Source: Candidatus Schekmanbacteria bacterium (GTDB taxonomy: Bacteria > CSSED10-310 > JACPHN01). From it: DNA of 30,535 bases. Each line of letters starts with the position of its first letter. Positions within the stretch are counted from its first letter, which is position 1. Below, in pieces: positions 16,527 through 23,956 of the stretch. Below the pieces are notes generated by a model. The model searched no databases, was not told where the DNA came from, and worked only from the letters and a program-made list of their open reading frames with translations. The DNA lies in the NCBI GenBank assembly GCA_016188575.1, contig JACPHN010000142.1, forward strand, positions 1 through 30,535, in the 5' to 3' direction. A program made the position numbers and the translations under genes.

Positions 16527-16742
16527 ATGAGCGACACGGAGCCACTTCGCGGGTGGCTGCAGCGCGAGATTCGAGGCGTGCTCGACCGTGGGGTCACACC
16601 GCCTCCACCGCCTCCACCGCCTCCACTGGTGCTCTGGTGCGATCCCGACCATGCTTGGCGGGAGCTGCTGGCGGCGGCCACGGCGTCGGGGGTTTACCGT
16701 AGTCGGCGCGGCGCGCTTGGCAACCCGAGCGCGACTGTGTAG
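16527..16742 (+). pseudogene. Truncated PglZ-like gene (N-terminal fragment)
   Basis: 71 residues from ATG 16527. The start LRGWLQREIRGVLDRG, a proline run, then LVLWCDPDHAWRELLAAATASG resembles the N-terminus of PglZ-domain proteins (alkaline-phosphatase superfamily) found in BREX/Pgl-type defence loci, which are normally several hundred residues long. After 'ATASG' the sequence loses resemblance and stops at 16742, inside the promoter of the next, unrelated ABC transporter gene. This looks like deletion of the rest of pglZ and probably of further genes. It follows the AlbA_2 gene by 28 bases and extends the same operon. The PglZ assignment rests on a short segment. Confidence 0.5.
16599..16625 (+). 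repeat. Three tandem copies of CCGCCTCCA
   Basis: A perfect 9-base microsatellite that encodes most of the proline run in the PglZ-like fragment. Slippage here would keep the frame. Confidence 0.7.
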
Positions 16743-16745
16743 ACT
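16717..16745 (+). promoter_or_regulatory. Sigma-70-type promoter of the ABC-2 transporter
   Basis: TTGGCA (16717-16722) and TAGACT (16740-16745) are 17 bases apart, with the start at about 16752. The promoter overlaps the end of the truncated PglZ-like frame, so the deletion joint lies just upstream of it. Confidence 0.6.
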
Positions 16746-16772
16746 GCTGTCCCGGGTGTCGAGGGTCGCCTG

Positions 16773-17753
16773 ATGCCGATCGCTGCAACTGCCACATCAA
16801 CAGCGCGAGCCGTCAACCTGAAGGTTGAGGGGCTATGCAAGCGCTTTGGGAGCTTCGTGGCCGTGGACGATCTCGCGCTCGAGGTCTATGAAGGCGAGAT
16901 TTTTGGCTTCCTGGGCCCCAATGGCGCGGGCAAGACGACCTCGATCAACATGATGTGCGGCCTCCTTCGGCCTGACGCCGGGCAGACGCTGGTGTACGGC
17001 AGGCCGTCCGCGGGTGATGACCCCGAGGTGCGGGCGCGCGTCGGCATGTGCCCACAAAACGTCGTGCTGTGGCCGCGACTCACCTGCATCGAGCAACTGG
17101 AGTTTGTCGGCCAGGCGTACGGAGTGCCGCGCAAGACAGCTCGGCGGCGCGCCGAGGCGCTGCTCGAGGTCATCGGTCTCGCTGACAAGCGACGCTGGCT
17201 CGCCAGGACCCTGTCGGGCGGCATGCAACGCCGCTTGAGCATCGCGATGGCGCTCGTTCACGAACCCGATATCGTCGTTCTCGACGAACCCGAGGCCGGG
17301 CTCGATCCGCAGAGTCGCGTGCTGGTGCGCGAGCACATCGTCGCGCTCGCGCGCCAACAGAAAAAAACCGTCATCGTCACGACGCACAACATGGACGAGG
17401 CCGAGCGCGTCGCGGACCGCGTGGCGATCATCGACCATGGTCGGCTTCTGGAGCTCGACACGCCCGCCGGTCTCAAGCGCCGGGTTGGGCAGGGCGACAC
17501 TCTGGAGCTGGTGGTGAGCGCCGCGAACCGCAGCCTCACGACCAGCGAGCGAGAACGGCTCGCGCAAGCGTATCCTGCGGCGCACGTCACCGCCGACCAC
17601 ATCGTGCTCAATGAGCGCGCCATCGTCGACAGGCTCCCGGAAATCCTCGATGGCGTCAAGCAGTTGGGATTCGGCGTGGCGAGCGTGCAACTGCGCGCGA
17701 GCACGCTCGAGGACGTGTTCCTTTCGCTTACCGGGAGGAGCCTGCGCGAATGA
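16773..17753 (+). CDS. ABC-2 type transporter, ATP-binding subunit
   Basis: 326 residues, normal for the family. It shows Walker A GPNGAGKTT, Q-loop CPQNVVLWPRLT, signature LSGGMQRRL, Walker B IVVLDEPEAGLDP and an H-loop in VIVTTHNMDEAERVAD. A C-terminal regulatory extension of about 90 residues (from RRVGQGDTLELVV) is typical of drug or lipid exporters of the DrrA/CcmA kind. GAGGG at 16761-16765 serves ATG 16773. It powers export by the overlapping permease. The substrate (antibiotic, lipid or polysaccharide) cannot be told from the sequence. Confidence 0.92.
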   Translation: MPIAATATSTARAVNLKVEGLCKRFGSFVAVDDLALEVYEGEIFGFLGPNGAGKTTSINMMCGLLRPDAGQTLVYGRPSAGDDPEVRARVGMCPQNVVLWPRLTCIEQLEFVGQAYGVPRKTARRRAEALLEVIGLADKRRWLARTLSGGMQRRLSIAMALVHEPDIVVLDEPEAGLDPQSRVLVREHIVALARQQKKTVIVTTHNMDEAERVADRVAIIDHGRLLELDTPAGLKRRVGQGDTLELVVSAANRSLTTSERERLAQAYPAAHVTADHIVLNERAIVDRLPEILDGVKQLGFGVASVQLRASTLEDVFLSLTGRSLRE

Positions 17754-18922
17754 GGCTGTGGTGCGTGTTCCGCAAGAGTCTGCGCGAGCAGCTCCGCGAG
17801 CTGTGGCTACTGTCACTGGTGCTGAGCCTGGCGCCGTTTTTCGTCGTGCTCTTCTACCTGGTCTTCGGCGGCGGCACCTGGAGTTACCGGGTCGTTGTCG
17901 TCGACCACGACCAGCCGGCCAAGCTTGCCGACGGCAGGCTCTATCGCGGCGGGCCGGAGCTGCTCGCGGTGCTGGTGGCGGCCAGGAATGCCGCTGGAGG
18001 CAGCGCGCTACGCGTGCTCACGGCGGGTGACCGGAGTCACGCCGAACGCTTGCTGCTTTCCGGCGAGGCCCACGCGCTCATCGAAATTCCCGAGGGATTC
18101 TCCCGCGCCATCGCCGCCGCCCGAGAAAAACGGCCGGCAGGTCAGCCCGCCGAGCTTGTCTACATGGGTGACATGACGTCCACGAGCTACATGGTCGCAG
18201 CAGTGCTCGCCATCACCCAGGTCTCGAGCTACCTCGAGAGCGTCACCGAGGTGAGGTTCCCCGTGACGCTTGTGGAAAAACCGCTCGGCGGCTCAGGCAC
18301 CCGCTCCGAGCTCGACCTGGCAATCCCGGGCCTGTTCGTTCTCGCTATCATCCTGCTCATTTTTCCCGTGGCCATGTCGCTGGCGCGCGAGTCCGAGAGC
18401 GGTTGCTTGCGCCGGCTGCAGCTCACCCGCCTCACCTCGTTCGACCTGCTCGGTGGGCTCAGCCTCGTGCAAGTTTTGGTCGGTGTGGTCGCGGTCCTGT
18501 GTGCCTTCGGCACCGCGCACCTCGTCGGCTTTCGCAGCCAGGGCCCGCTGTGGGCGGCCATCGCCATCAGCGCCGTAGGCAGCTTCGCCATGATCGGTGT
18601 GGGACTCCTCGTCGCCTGCTTCTCGCGCTCGGTCACCGAAGCGTTTCTGCTGGGCAACTTCCCCATGATGCTGCTCATGTTCTTCTCCGGCGCCATGATC
18701 CCCATTCCGAAGGTTCCCATCTTTTCGATCGGTGCAGTAACCGTCGGCCTCTGGGACTGGCTGCCGGCGACCCACGCGGTTTCGGCGATGAACAAGGTGC
18801 TAGGCATCGGACTCGGCATCGGCGCAGTGTGGTACGAGCTCGTGTCGCTCGTGATACTGTCGGCGCTTTACTTTTTCGCGGGGGTGTGGCTGTTCAAGCG
18901 GCGGCGCATGAGAGCGAGCTGA
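17750..18922 (+). CDS. ABC-2 type transporter, permease subunit
   Basis: 390 residues. It starts in an ATGA overlap with the ATPase gene. One transmembrane helix near the N-terminus (LLSLVLSLAPFFVVLFYLVF) is followed by a large extracytoplasmic domain of about 150 residues, then five helices: IPGLFVLAIILLIFPVAM, VQVLVGVVAVLCAFGTAHL, AAIAISAVGSFAMIGVGLLV, GNFPMMLLMFFSGAMI and LVSLVILSALYFFAGVWLF. This 1+5 layout with a long first loop is that of ABC-2 permeases such as YhhJ/YbhR. It forms an inner-membrane exporter with the preceding ATPase. No membrane-fusion protein or outer-membrane partner is adjacent. Confidence 0.88.
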   Translation: MRLWCVFRKSLREQLRELWLLSLVLSLAPFFVVLFYLVFGGGTWSYRVVVVDHDQPAKLADGRLYRGGPELLAVLVAARNAAGGSALRVLTAGDRSHAERLLLSGEAHALIEIPEGFSRAIAAAREKRPAGQPAELVYMGDMTSTSYMVAAVLAITQVSSYLESVTEVRFPVTLVEKPLGGSGTRSELDLAIPGLFVLAIILLIFPVAMSLARESESGCLRRLQLTRLTSFDLLGGLSLVQVLVGVVAVLCAFGTAHLVGFRSQGPLWAAIAISAVGSFAMIGVGLLVACFSRSVTEAFLLGNFPMMLLMFFSGAMIPIPKVPIFSIGAVTVGLWDWLPATHAVSAMNKVLGIGLGIGAVWYELVSLVILSALYFFAGVWLFKRRRMRAS

Positions 18923-19021
18923 AGGAGCGCGCGAGCCTTTTTTCGCCGTTCCGTCGGGGTTGTAGTTGGCCGGGTAGGTAGCCCGCCAATACCGATCCAT
19001 CGCCCGCTGGATACGGCCGCT

Positions 19022-19063
19022 CCTGAATCCACCGCCTGCGGTCGAGCAGGCGGTGGATTCAGG
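19022..19063. terminator. Perfect 18-bp inverted repeat between convergent genes
   Basis: CCTGAATCCACCGCCTGC and its exact complement are separated by a 6-base loop. It sits between the ABC permease (ends 18922) and the minus-strand acyl-CoA dehydrogenase-like gene, and contains the latter's stop codon (19061-19059). There is no T-run on either side, but so long a perfect stem could serve as a bidirectional terminator. A six-T run at about 18936, right after the permease, may contribute. Confidence 0.55.
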
Positions 19064-20141
19064 CGGTCAATGCCGCTTGCGCGAGCGCGCGCTCGATGCC
19101 GGCCGGGTCGACGTACATCGCTAACAATGCGCTTGTGTCGCGGAAATAGCGCTCGATCCCGAAGTCCCTCATGTAGCCGTAGCCGCCGAAAATCTGGATT
19201 GCCTGCGCCAGGAGCCGCGGCAGGCGCTCGCCGGCAAACGCGGCGCCCGCCCCCACGAAAGCTGTCCCCTGGGCCGCGATGGCCCGCTCGGCCAGTGCTT
19301 GCAGCGCGTCCTCAGCGACCAGGAGCTCGCCAATGGCCTGGCGGATCGCATCGTGCTCGGCGATCGCCACCCCGCCCTGCCGTCGCGAAAGAGCGTAGCG
19401 AATGCCCCGCCGGGCACACTCCCCGAGCACCCCGGCGGCGATTGCCGCCACCGCCCCGTCGATGTGCGCGGCGGTCATCTGGCGGGTCTCCGCGTCAAGC
19501 GGCCAGATGTGCGCGGGCGGCACGATCTGCTCCGCCATCCGCACCTGGCCACGAGTCAACAGTCGTAGACCCGAAGGCGACCCCGCTGCCGCGAAAACCT
19601 CCGACAGCTCGGGGACGAGGCAAAGATAGGCTTCCTCTGCGCCATCGGTGGCGAAGACCACGAGCTGATCGGCGCCGGCGCACACAAGCGCCGGCGCGGT
19701 TCCCGAAAGCCGCCAGTGGCTGGGTCCCCGATCAACCGCAAACGCACCCGTAACCTCGGGTCGCGGGCGAAGCTCTGCCAAGGCGAACCACTGCTGTCGC
19801 AGCGCCGCCATCAGATCCGCGTCGCGCCCGGGCGCGGCCGAAACTCGGGCGATGGCCCGCGCCGCGACGAGATGCTGCAGCAGCGCTACCGCCAACGCCG
19901 GGGAGGCCGCGGCAATGCCCCGATACACCTCGACCTGCGCGGCAGCCGTCGCTTCGGTCCCGCCGGCATCCTCCGGCAGCCCCATGCGCGGCGCGCCGAG
20001 CCGTTCCAGACCCACCAACAGGCTCGGCAGGCAACCAACCGGCGGCCGGTCCAGCTCGTCCCACCGCGAGTCGAGCTCCGTTACGCGAAATTGTGCCACG
20101 GCGTCCCGGGTGAGCTCAACCTCGCCGGAGTCGTGGCTCAT
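19059..20141 (-). CDS. Acyl-CoA dehydrogenase-like flavoprotein
   Basis: 360 residues, slightly short for the family (usually about 380-400). ATG at 20141 overlaps the stop of the upstream gene as ATGA. The C-terminal half is clearly of this family: AIRQAIGELLVAEDALQALA and the flavin-proximal IFGGYGYMRDFGIERYFRDT. The catalytic base normally found in a 'YEGT' loop is not there: the aligned segment reads MYVDPAGIER, with Val in place of Glu. No Glu is visible at the alternative position in the mid-domain helix used by isovaleryl-CoA dehydrogenase. The N-terminal and middle domains are weakly conserved. It may be a degenerate subunit or an enzyme with changed chemistry. Coupling to an enoyl reductase-like gene suggests a lipid or acyl-CoA pathway. 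Confidence 0.75.
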   Translation of the reverse strand: MSHDSGEVELTRDAVAQFRVTELDSRWDELDRPPVGCLPSLLVGLERLGAPRMGLPEDAGGTEATAAAQVEVYRGIAAASPALAVALLQHLVAARAIARVSAAPGRDADLMAALRQQWFALAELRPRPEVTGAFAVDRGPSHWRLSGTAPALVCAGADQLVVFATDGAEEAYLCLVPELSEVFAAAGSPSGLRLLTRGQVRMAEQIVPPAHIWPLDAETRQMTAAHIDGAVAAIAAGVLGECARRGIRYALSRRQGGVAIAEHDAIRQAIGELLVAEDALQALAERAIAAQGTAFVGAGAAFAGERLPRLLAQAIQIFGGYGYMRDFGIERYFRDTSALLAMYVDPAGIERALAQAALTA

Positions 20142-21259
20142 CTGCGCACCGCCGCGCCGAGGCGCCGCCGCGAACCCGCAAGCAAGTCGGAGAACGCCGC
20201 GGAAACTCCGATCGCGCCGAGGCTGTCGAGGATTTCCTCGGCGCCGAACGCCTGCGCCGTCGAGGTGACGCCCACGGTCAGATGCTTCGCCGCGAGCAAG
20301 CGCGCAGCAGCCTCGGCGCACAAGAAACCCGTGACGATGTACGGCGCGCTTCCGAAGACGTCGCAGCATACGCGCGCGGCGTCTCCCTCGCCGAGCGCCG
20401 ACACGATGAACCGCGTCTCGGCCGGGTTCTCCGGCGGCGGAGAGGAATAGAATCGCGATACCAGGCCGTCACCCAGGTCGTCGAGGCGCGGCCCGATGAT
20501 TTTCGACAGGTAGTACCAGCCGTTGAAAAAGGCGCGCACGGCCGCGACCTCGGCGACCATCACGCCCCGCAGGTTGCGCACCCGGCGATCCGTGCGGTAG
20601 TACGCCACCTCGCCCGTGGGAATCGCCATGCCGTCGCGCACCTCGATCGACCCGGGGAGCTGCACCACCACCGCGTCGAAACGATTCGGCACCAGCGCCC
20701 CGTTGGCGATCGCAAACCCCGGGCGCTGCGCTGTGCGCAGCAGCGATTGCAGCGAGGCGCGAGTCGGCTTACCGCGCGGCGCGTACAGGACCCGCAGCGT
20801 GTCGACCCCGACGACCTCGAGACAAAGCTCGCAACAACAGGAGCCGAGCGCGTAGTACCAGCTATTGCCGTTGATGACGACGCGCCCGGCCTGCTCCGCC
20901 GCCGTAGCGAAACGATCCCGGACGGCGAGCATGAAATCCTGCTCGCCCGTCGTGTCCAGATAGTGGCAGCCCGCGCGCAGCGCCGCCTCGACGACCGGCA
21001 GGCCGAGAAGGCCGAACGGACCCGAGCAGTTGACGACTACGGTGGCACCCGCAAACGCCTCCGCCAAGTCCGCGACCTGGTGGCGCACTGCCCGCGGGCG
21101 CGCCTCGGCATCGCGGAGGTCGGCGCACCACGCGGCGAGCTTCGCCTGGTCACGCCCGCCTACCGTGATCGCAATGCCACGCCGGGCGAGCTCCTCGCAA
21201 ACGAGACGCCCCGTGTACCCTGTGGCGCCATAGACGAATACCGGTGCTGAGGTGTCCAC
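20138..21259 (-). CDS. Saccharopine dehydrogenase-family / trans-acting enoyl reductase-like protein
   Basis: 373 residues from GTG 21259, with GGAGG 5-6 bases upstream; the long frame further upstream is rejected as arginine-rich non-coding sequence. The N-terminus is an NAD(P)-binding Rossmann motif (VFVYGATGYTGRLVCEELARRG, then VGGRDQAKLAAW), followed by VVVNCSGPFGLLGLPVVEAAL and HYLDTTGEQDFM, the pattern of the saccharopine dehydrogenase-like family that includes mycobacterial trans-acting enoyl reductases. It probably reduces a lipid or polyketide intermediate. First gene of a two-gene operon with the acyl-CoA dehydrogenase-like protein, read from the promoter at 21303-21331. Confidence 0.8.
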   Translation of the reverse strand: MDTSAPVFVYGATGYTGRLVCEELARRGIAITVGGRDQAKLAAWCADLRDAEARPRAVRHQVADLAEAFAGATVVVNCSGPFGLLGLPVVEAALRAGCHYLDTTGEQDFMLAVRDRFATAAEQAGRVVINGNSWYYALGSCCCELCLEVVGVDTLRVLYAPRGKPTRASLQSLLRTAQRPGFAIANGALVPNRFDAVVVQLPGSIEVRDGMAIPTGEVAYYRTDRRVRNLRGVMVAEVAAVRAFFNGWYYLSKIIGPRLDDLGDGLVSRFYSSPPPENPAETRFIVSALGEGDAARVCCDVFGSAPYIVTGFLCAEAAARLLAAKHLTVGVTSTAQAFGAEEILDSLGAIGVSAAFSDLLAGSRRRLGAAVRR

Positions 21260-21302
21260 ACGAACCTCCAGGTGATGCGGGGAGGGCGGCACGACGTGCT
21301 GC

Positions 21303-21331
21303 ATCCTAGCAGCCCACCGGCCGAGGGTCAA
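21303..21331 (-). promoter_or_regulatory. Sigma-70-type promoter of the reductase/dehydrogenase operon
   Basis: On the minus strand TTGACC (21331-21326) and TAGGAT (21308-21303) have a 17-base spacer. The predicted start near 21296 leaves a leader of about 37 bases before GTG 21259. Confidence 0.65.
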
Positions 21332-21393
21332 TGGCGGGTGAGGGCCTGAATTCACCACCGGTTTGACGCCGTCACGGCAGCGTCCCTGCCGTT

Positions 21394-21417
21394 CCTTCCC
21401 CCGCAAGCGGAGGGAGG
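21394..21417. repeat. Dispersed GC-rich palindromic repeat, copy 1
   Basis: CCTTCCCCCGCAAGCGGAGG is the inverse of the core CGCTTGCGGGG also seen at 24821-24845 and 30141-30164. All three copies are intergenic. Confidence 0.5.
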
Positions 21418-21467
21418 TGCGGCGGGGGGTCTTCGCGATGCGCTCAACATCTCCACCCTCAGACGCG

Positions 21468-23279
21468 CTACGAGCGCTCGAGCGGGTGTTCCTCCTCCAT
21501 GCGCGCCTCCGAGATCTTGCCCGTGAAGATCGACGCGTCCACCGGAAAAACCTCCGGCCGCAGGTGCGCGCAGTAGAAGTGCCAGACAATGATGACGAGC
21601 AGCGCCATCATGGCTTCGTAGCTGTGCGCGGTCTTCGCCGCGGGGATGAATTCCCCCGGCAGGTAGCGCGCAAAAAACGTCGGAAAGTACAGCGTGAAGC
21701 CCGTCACGATCATGACCATGCTGCCGAGCACCATGCCCCAGTATTCGAACTTCTGCCGAAAATCGTACCGCCCCCAGAGTGGCCGCCGCGTCGCGAGCCC
21801 GAGGGAGTAGCGGATGCTCGCCAGCGACTCGGTGAAGTCCCTTCGCGTCGGCACCATGCTCGGTTTCATCCATCCCCGCTGGATGCCGATGACGGCCGCG
21901 ACGAGGTGAGCCGCCGCGTGGGCGGCGAAAACGAGGCCGGCGAGGCGGTGAATGACGCGCGCCACGTTGATCCCCCCTAGACTCACGATGATCCACTCGG
22001 CCCAGGCGCTATCGTGAAACTTCTGCGGCACTCCGGTGACCATCAGCAATGTGAACGTCACCATCATGAGCAGGTGCTCGGCGCGGCGCCAGCGGTTGAA
22101 GCGCACGCATTGGGCGCCCGACGCCCTCGGCAGGCGCGGCGGGAGCCCATGTCTGAGCAGATACGCCACGTCCATCCCGATGTGCGAAAGGAGCCCCAAC
22201 AGGACGAGCGGAATGAAGATCCAGTAGCTGACCTTCACGAGGAGGACGAGCGGCGCCGACTCGAGACTGGGGACGTGATGAGAGAGCCAGGCTTCCGAGA
22301 AACTCTCGTTTGCGCCCTCGTGACATCGCGCGCACGCCTTCGCGCGGTTGGCCTTCACCGCCAACGACCCCGGCAGCTCCTTGCTCGCGATGTCGTGTGC
22401 GCCGTGACAATCGATGCAGGTCGCCTTCGCGGATACCTCGGTGAGACGCCCAAGCTTGCGGTCGTAGGTGACGCTGACACCGTGAAAGTCCTGCAGGTAG
22501 GTTGTCGTCACCGCGGTGGACAGACCGTAGCCGGCCATTTTCTTTTCATCGGAATGACACTTGGTACACAGGGCGACGGAATCGAGGTGGGCCTTGGCGG
22601 ATGTTGCTGCGAGCGTGCGATGCGGCCGATGACAATCCGTGCAGACCGGAACGTCCGGGTTGTGCCTGGCGGACAATGCCTGTCCGTGCACGCTGCGCGC
22701 GTACGCGACCGACACCTGCTCGTGGCAGCCGGCGCAGGTCATCTGCACGGCTGTTCGCGCGTCAGGTGACGGTGCCGGCTCGTGGGGACGATGGCAGCCG
22801 CTGCATCCCACGGCTCCGCCGGCAGCGGTACGGTGCACGTCTGCCGCAAACCCTTTGACGATATCCTCGTGGCACTCTCCGCAGATCTGGGACTTGCTCG
22901 CGCCGTAGGCATTGCGGGTGAGCGAAACGCCATCCGTCTCGGGGTGGGTATCGAGATCGACGCCCTCATGGCAGTCCACGCAGAAGATGTCTTCGCGGGC
23001 GTGCGCAGACGCCGCCCACTGCTGGGGCGAGATGAAGACAGAAATCGGACCGTCTTTCGCGGCCATGACCTCGCCGTCGTCCTCGTGACAGTCGAGGCAC
23101 TCCGCGTCATCGCCTGCGGCGGGCTCGTCGCTCGGGTCCGTCGCTTCGGCGGCTGGGGCGGTTTGCTGGTTCGCGGGCTCCGCGATCACGGTCTCCGCCC
23201 GCGCCGCCACGGTTACTGCTACCGGTGCGGCAACGCACAGCAGGATCAGCAATAGCAATCGCTTCGGTAGTGAGTCCAT
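21468..23279 (-). CDS. CbcL-like inner-membrane cytochrome: nine haem-c motifs plus cytochrome b domain
   Basis: 603 residues from ATG 23279. A signal peptide or anchor (LLLLILLCVAAPVAVTVAARA) is followed by nine CxxCH motifs between about residues 61 and 330: CLDCH, CVDCH, CGECH, CSGCH, CAGCH, CTDCH, CTKCH, CIDCH and CARCH. The C-terminal 260 residues form a membrane di-haem b domain of the HydC/FdnI/b561 type, with helices around LLVKVSYWIFIPLVLLGLL and LMMVTFTLLMVTGVPQKF, candidate ligands in RRAEHLL, VIHRLAG and AAHAAAHL, and the family end motif HLRPEVFPVDASIFTGK. Nine c haems fused to such a b domain is the layout of Geobacter CbcL, which passes quinol electrons to the periplasm in extracellular respiration. 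It is the last gene of a sigma-54-driven operon, 2 bases after the membrane-tailed response regulator. Confidence 0.88.
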   Translation of the reverse strand: MDSLPKRLLLLILLCVAAPVAVTVAARAETVIAEPANQQTAPAAEATDPSDEPAAGDDAECLDCHEDDGEVMAAKDGPISVFISPQQWAASAHAREDIFCVDCHEGVDLDTHPETDGVSLTRNAYGASKSQICGECHEDIVKGFAADVHRTAAGGAVGCSGCHRPHEPAPSPDARTAVQMTCAGCHEQVSVAYARSVHGQALSARHNPDVPVCTDCHRPHRTLAATSAKAHLDSVALCTKCHSDEKKMAGYGLSTAVTTTYLQDFHGVSVTYDRKLGRLTEVSAKATCIDCHGAHDIASKELPGSLAVKANRAKACARCHEGANESFSEAWLSHHVPSLESAPLVLLVKVSYWIFIPLVLLGLLSHIGMDVAYLLRHGLPPRLPRASGAQCVRFNRWRRAEHLLMMVTFTLLMVTGVPQKFHDSAWAEWIIVSLGGINVARVIHRLAGLVFAAHAAAHLVAAVIGIQRGWMKPSMVPTRRDFTESLASIRYSLGLATRRPLWGRYDFRQKFEYWGMVLGSMVMIVTGFTLYFPTFFARYLPGEFIPAAKTAHSYEAMMALLVIIVWHFYCAHLRPEVFPVDASIFTGKISEARMEEEHPLERS

Positions 23280-23281
23280 GG

Positions 23282-23956
23282 TCAGCGATTCCTTCTTCCA
23301 ATGCGCCAGGTGAGAAGCTTCTTGACGGCCACCCAACCGACCATCCCCAGGCCGATTACGGGCACGAAGACGACGTAGGCCAGGCCCAGGAGCGGCGCGG
23401 CGACCAGCAGCGACACGCCTTTGATCGCCGCGAACCGCGGCGCGCGTGGCGCGATCGGCCGGCCCTCCGGCACCTCGGCCGCGCCCGTGCCAGCGGTAGC
23501 GGCGGCGCTGGTCCCGGCCGCGGGCAGGGGAATGACGTTGTCGACAGGCCCACGAGGCTGAGCAACGGCCATCTCCCGCTCGTCGACGATCATTCGCCAG
23601 GTTTCGCTGGTGAGCTGCGTGAGCTCCTCGGGAGTGATCGGCTTGGACAGAAAGGCCGTCACTCCCAGTTCCTCAGCTTCCCGCCGCGCTTCCGATGTGC
23701 CGAAACCGGTAACCACGACGCAACGAGTGCTCGGCCGTGTCCGGCGGATCCGCCTGACGACCTCCATGCCGTCCATCCCGGGCATCTTGAGGTCCACGAA
23801 GGCGATGTCGACGGCCTCCTGCGCGACGCGCGCGAGTGCGGCGTTGCCGTCCACAGCGGTGTCCACGTGGCAGCCGCTTTCGGAAAGCACGCGCCCGAAG
23901 CTCATACGCACTACCTTTTCATCGTCAACTACGAGAATTTTCGGTCCGGGTTTCAT
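23282..23956 (-). CDS. Response regulator with a C-terminal membrane tail
   Basis: 224 residues; ATG 23956 has AAGGAGG 7 bases upstream. Residues 5-122 are an intact receiver domain: ILVVDDE acidic pair, phosphoacceptor Asp in FVDLKMPGMDG, Thr in VVTGFG and Lys in LSKPI. There is no DNA-binding or enzymatic output. A Pro/Ala-rich linker leads to one or two hydrophobic segments (GVSLLVAAPLLGLAYVVFV, then PVIGLGMVGWVAV) and a basic end, so the protein should sit in the inner membrane with the receiver in the cytoplasm. It overlaps the GcvH-like gene by 32 bases and ends 2 bases before the cytochrome gene. A phosphorylation-dependent effect on the cytochrome or its kinase is plausible but not shown. 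Confidence 0.85.
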   Translation of the reverse strand: MKPGPKILVVDDEKVVRMSFGRVLSESGCHVDTAVDGNAALARVAQEAVDIAFVDLKMPGMDGMEVVRRIRRTRPSTRCVVVTGFGTSEARREAEELGVTAFLSKPITPEELTQLTSETWRMIVDEREMAVAQPRGPVDNVIPLPAAGTSAAATAGTGAAEVPEGRPIAPRAPRFAAIKGVSLLVAAPLLGLAYVVFVPVIGLGMVGWVAVKKLLTWRIGRRNR

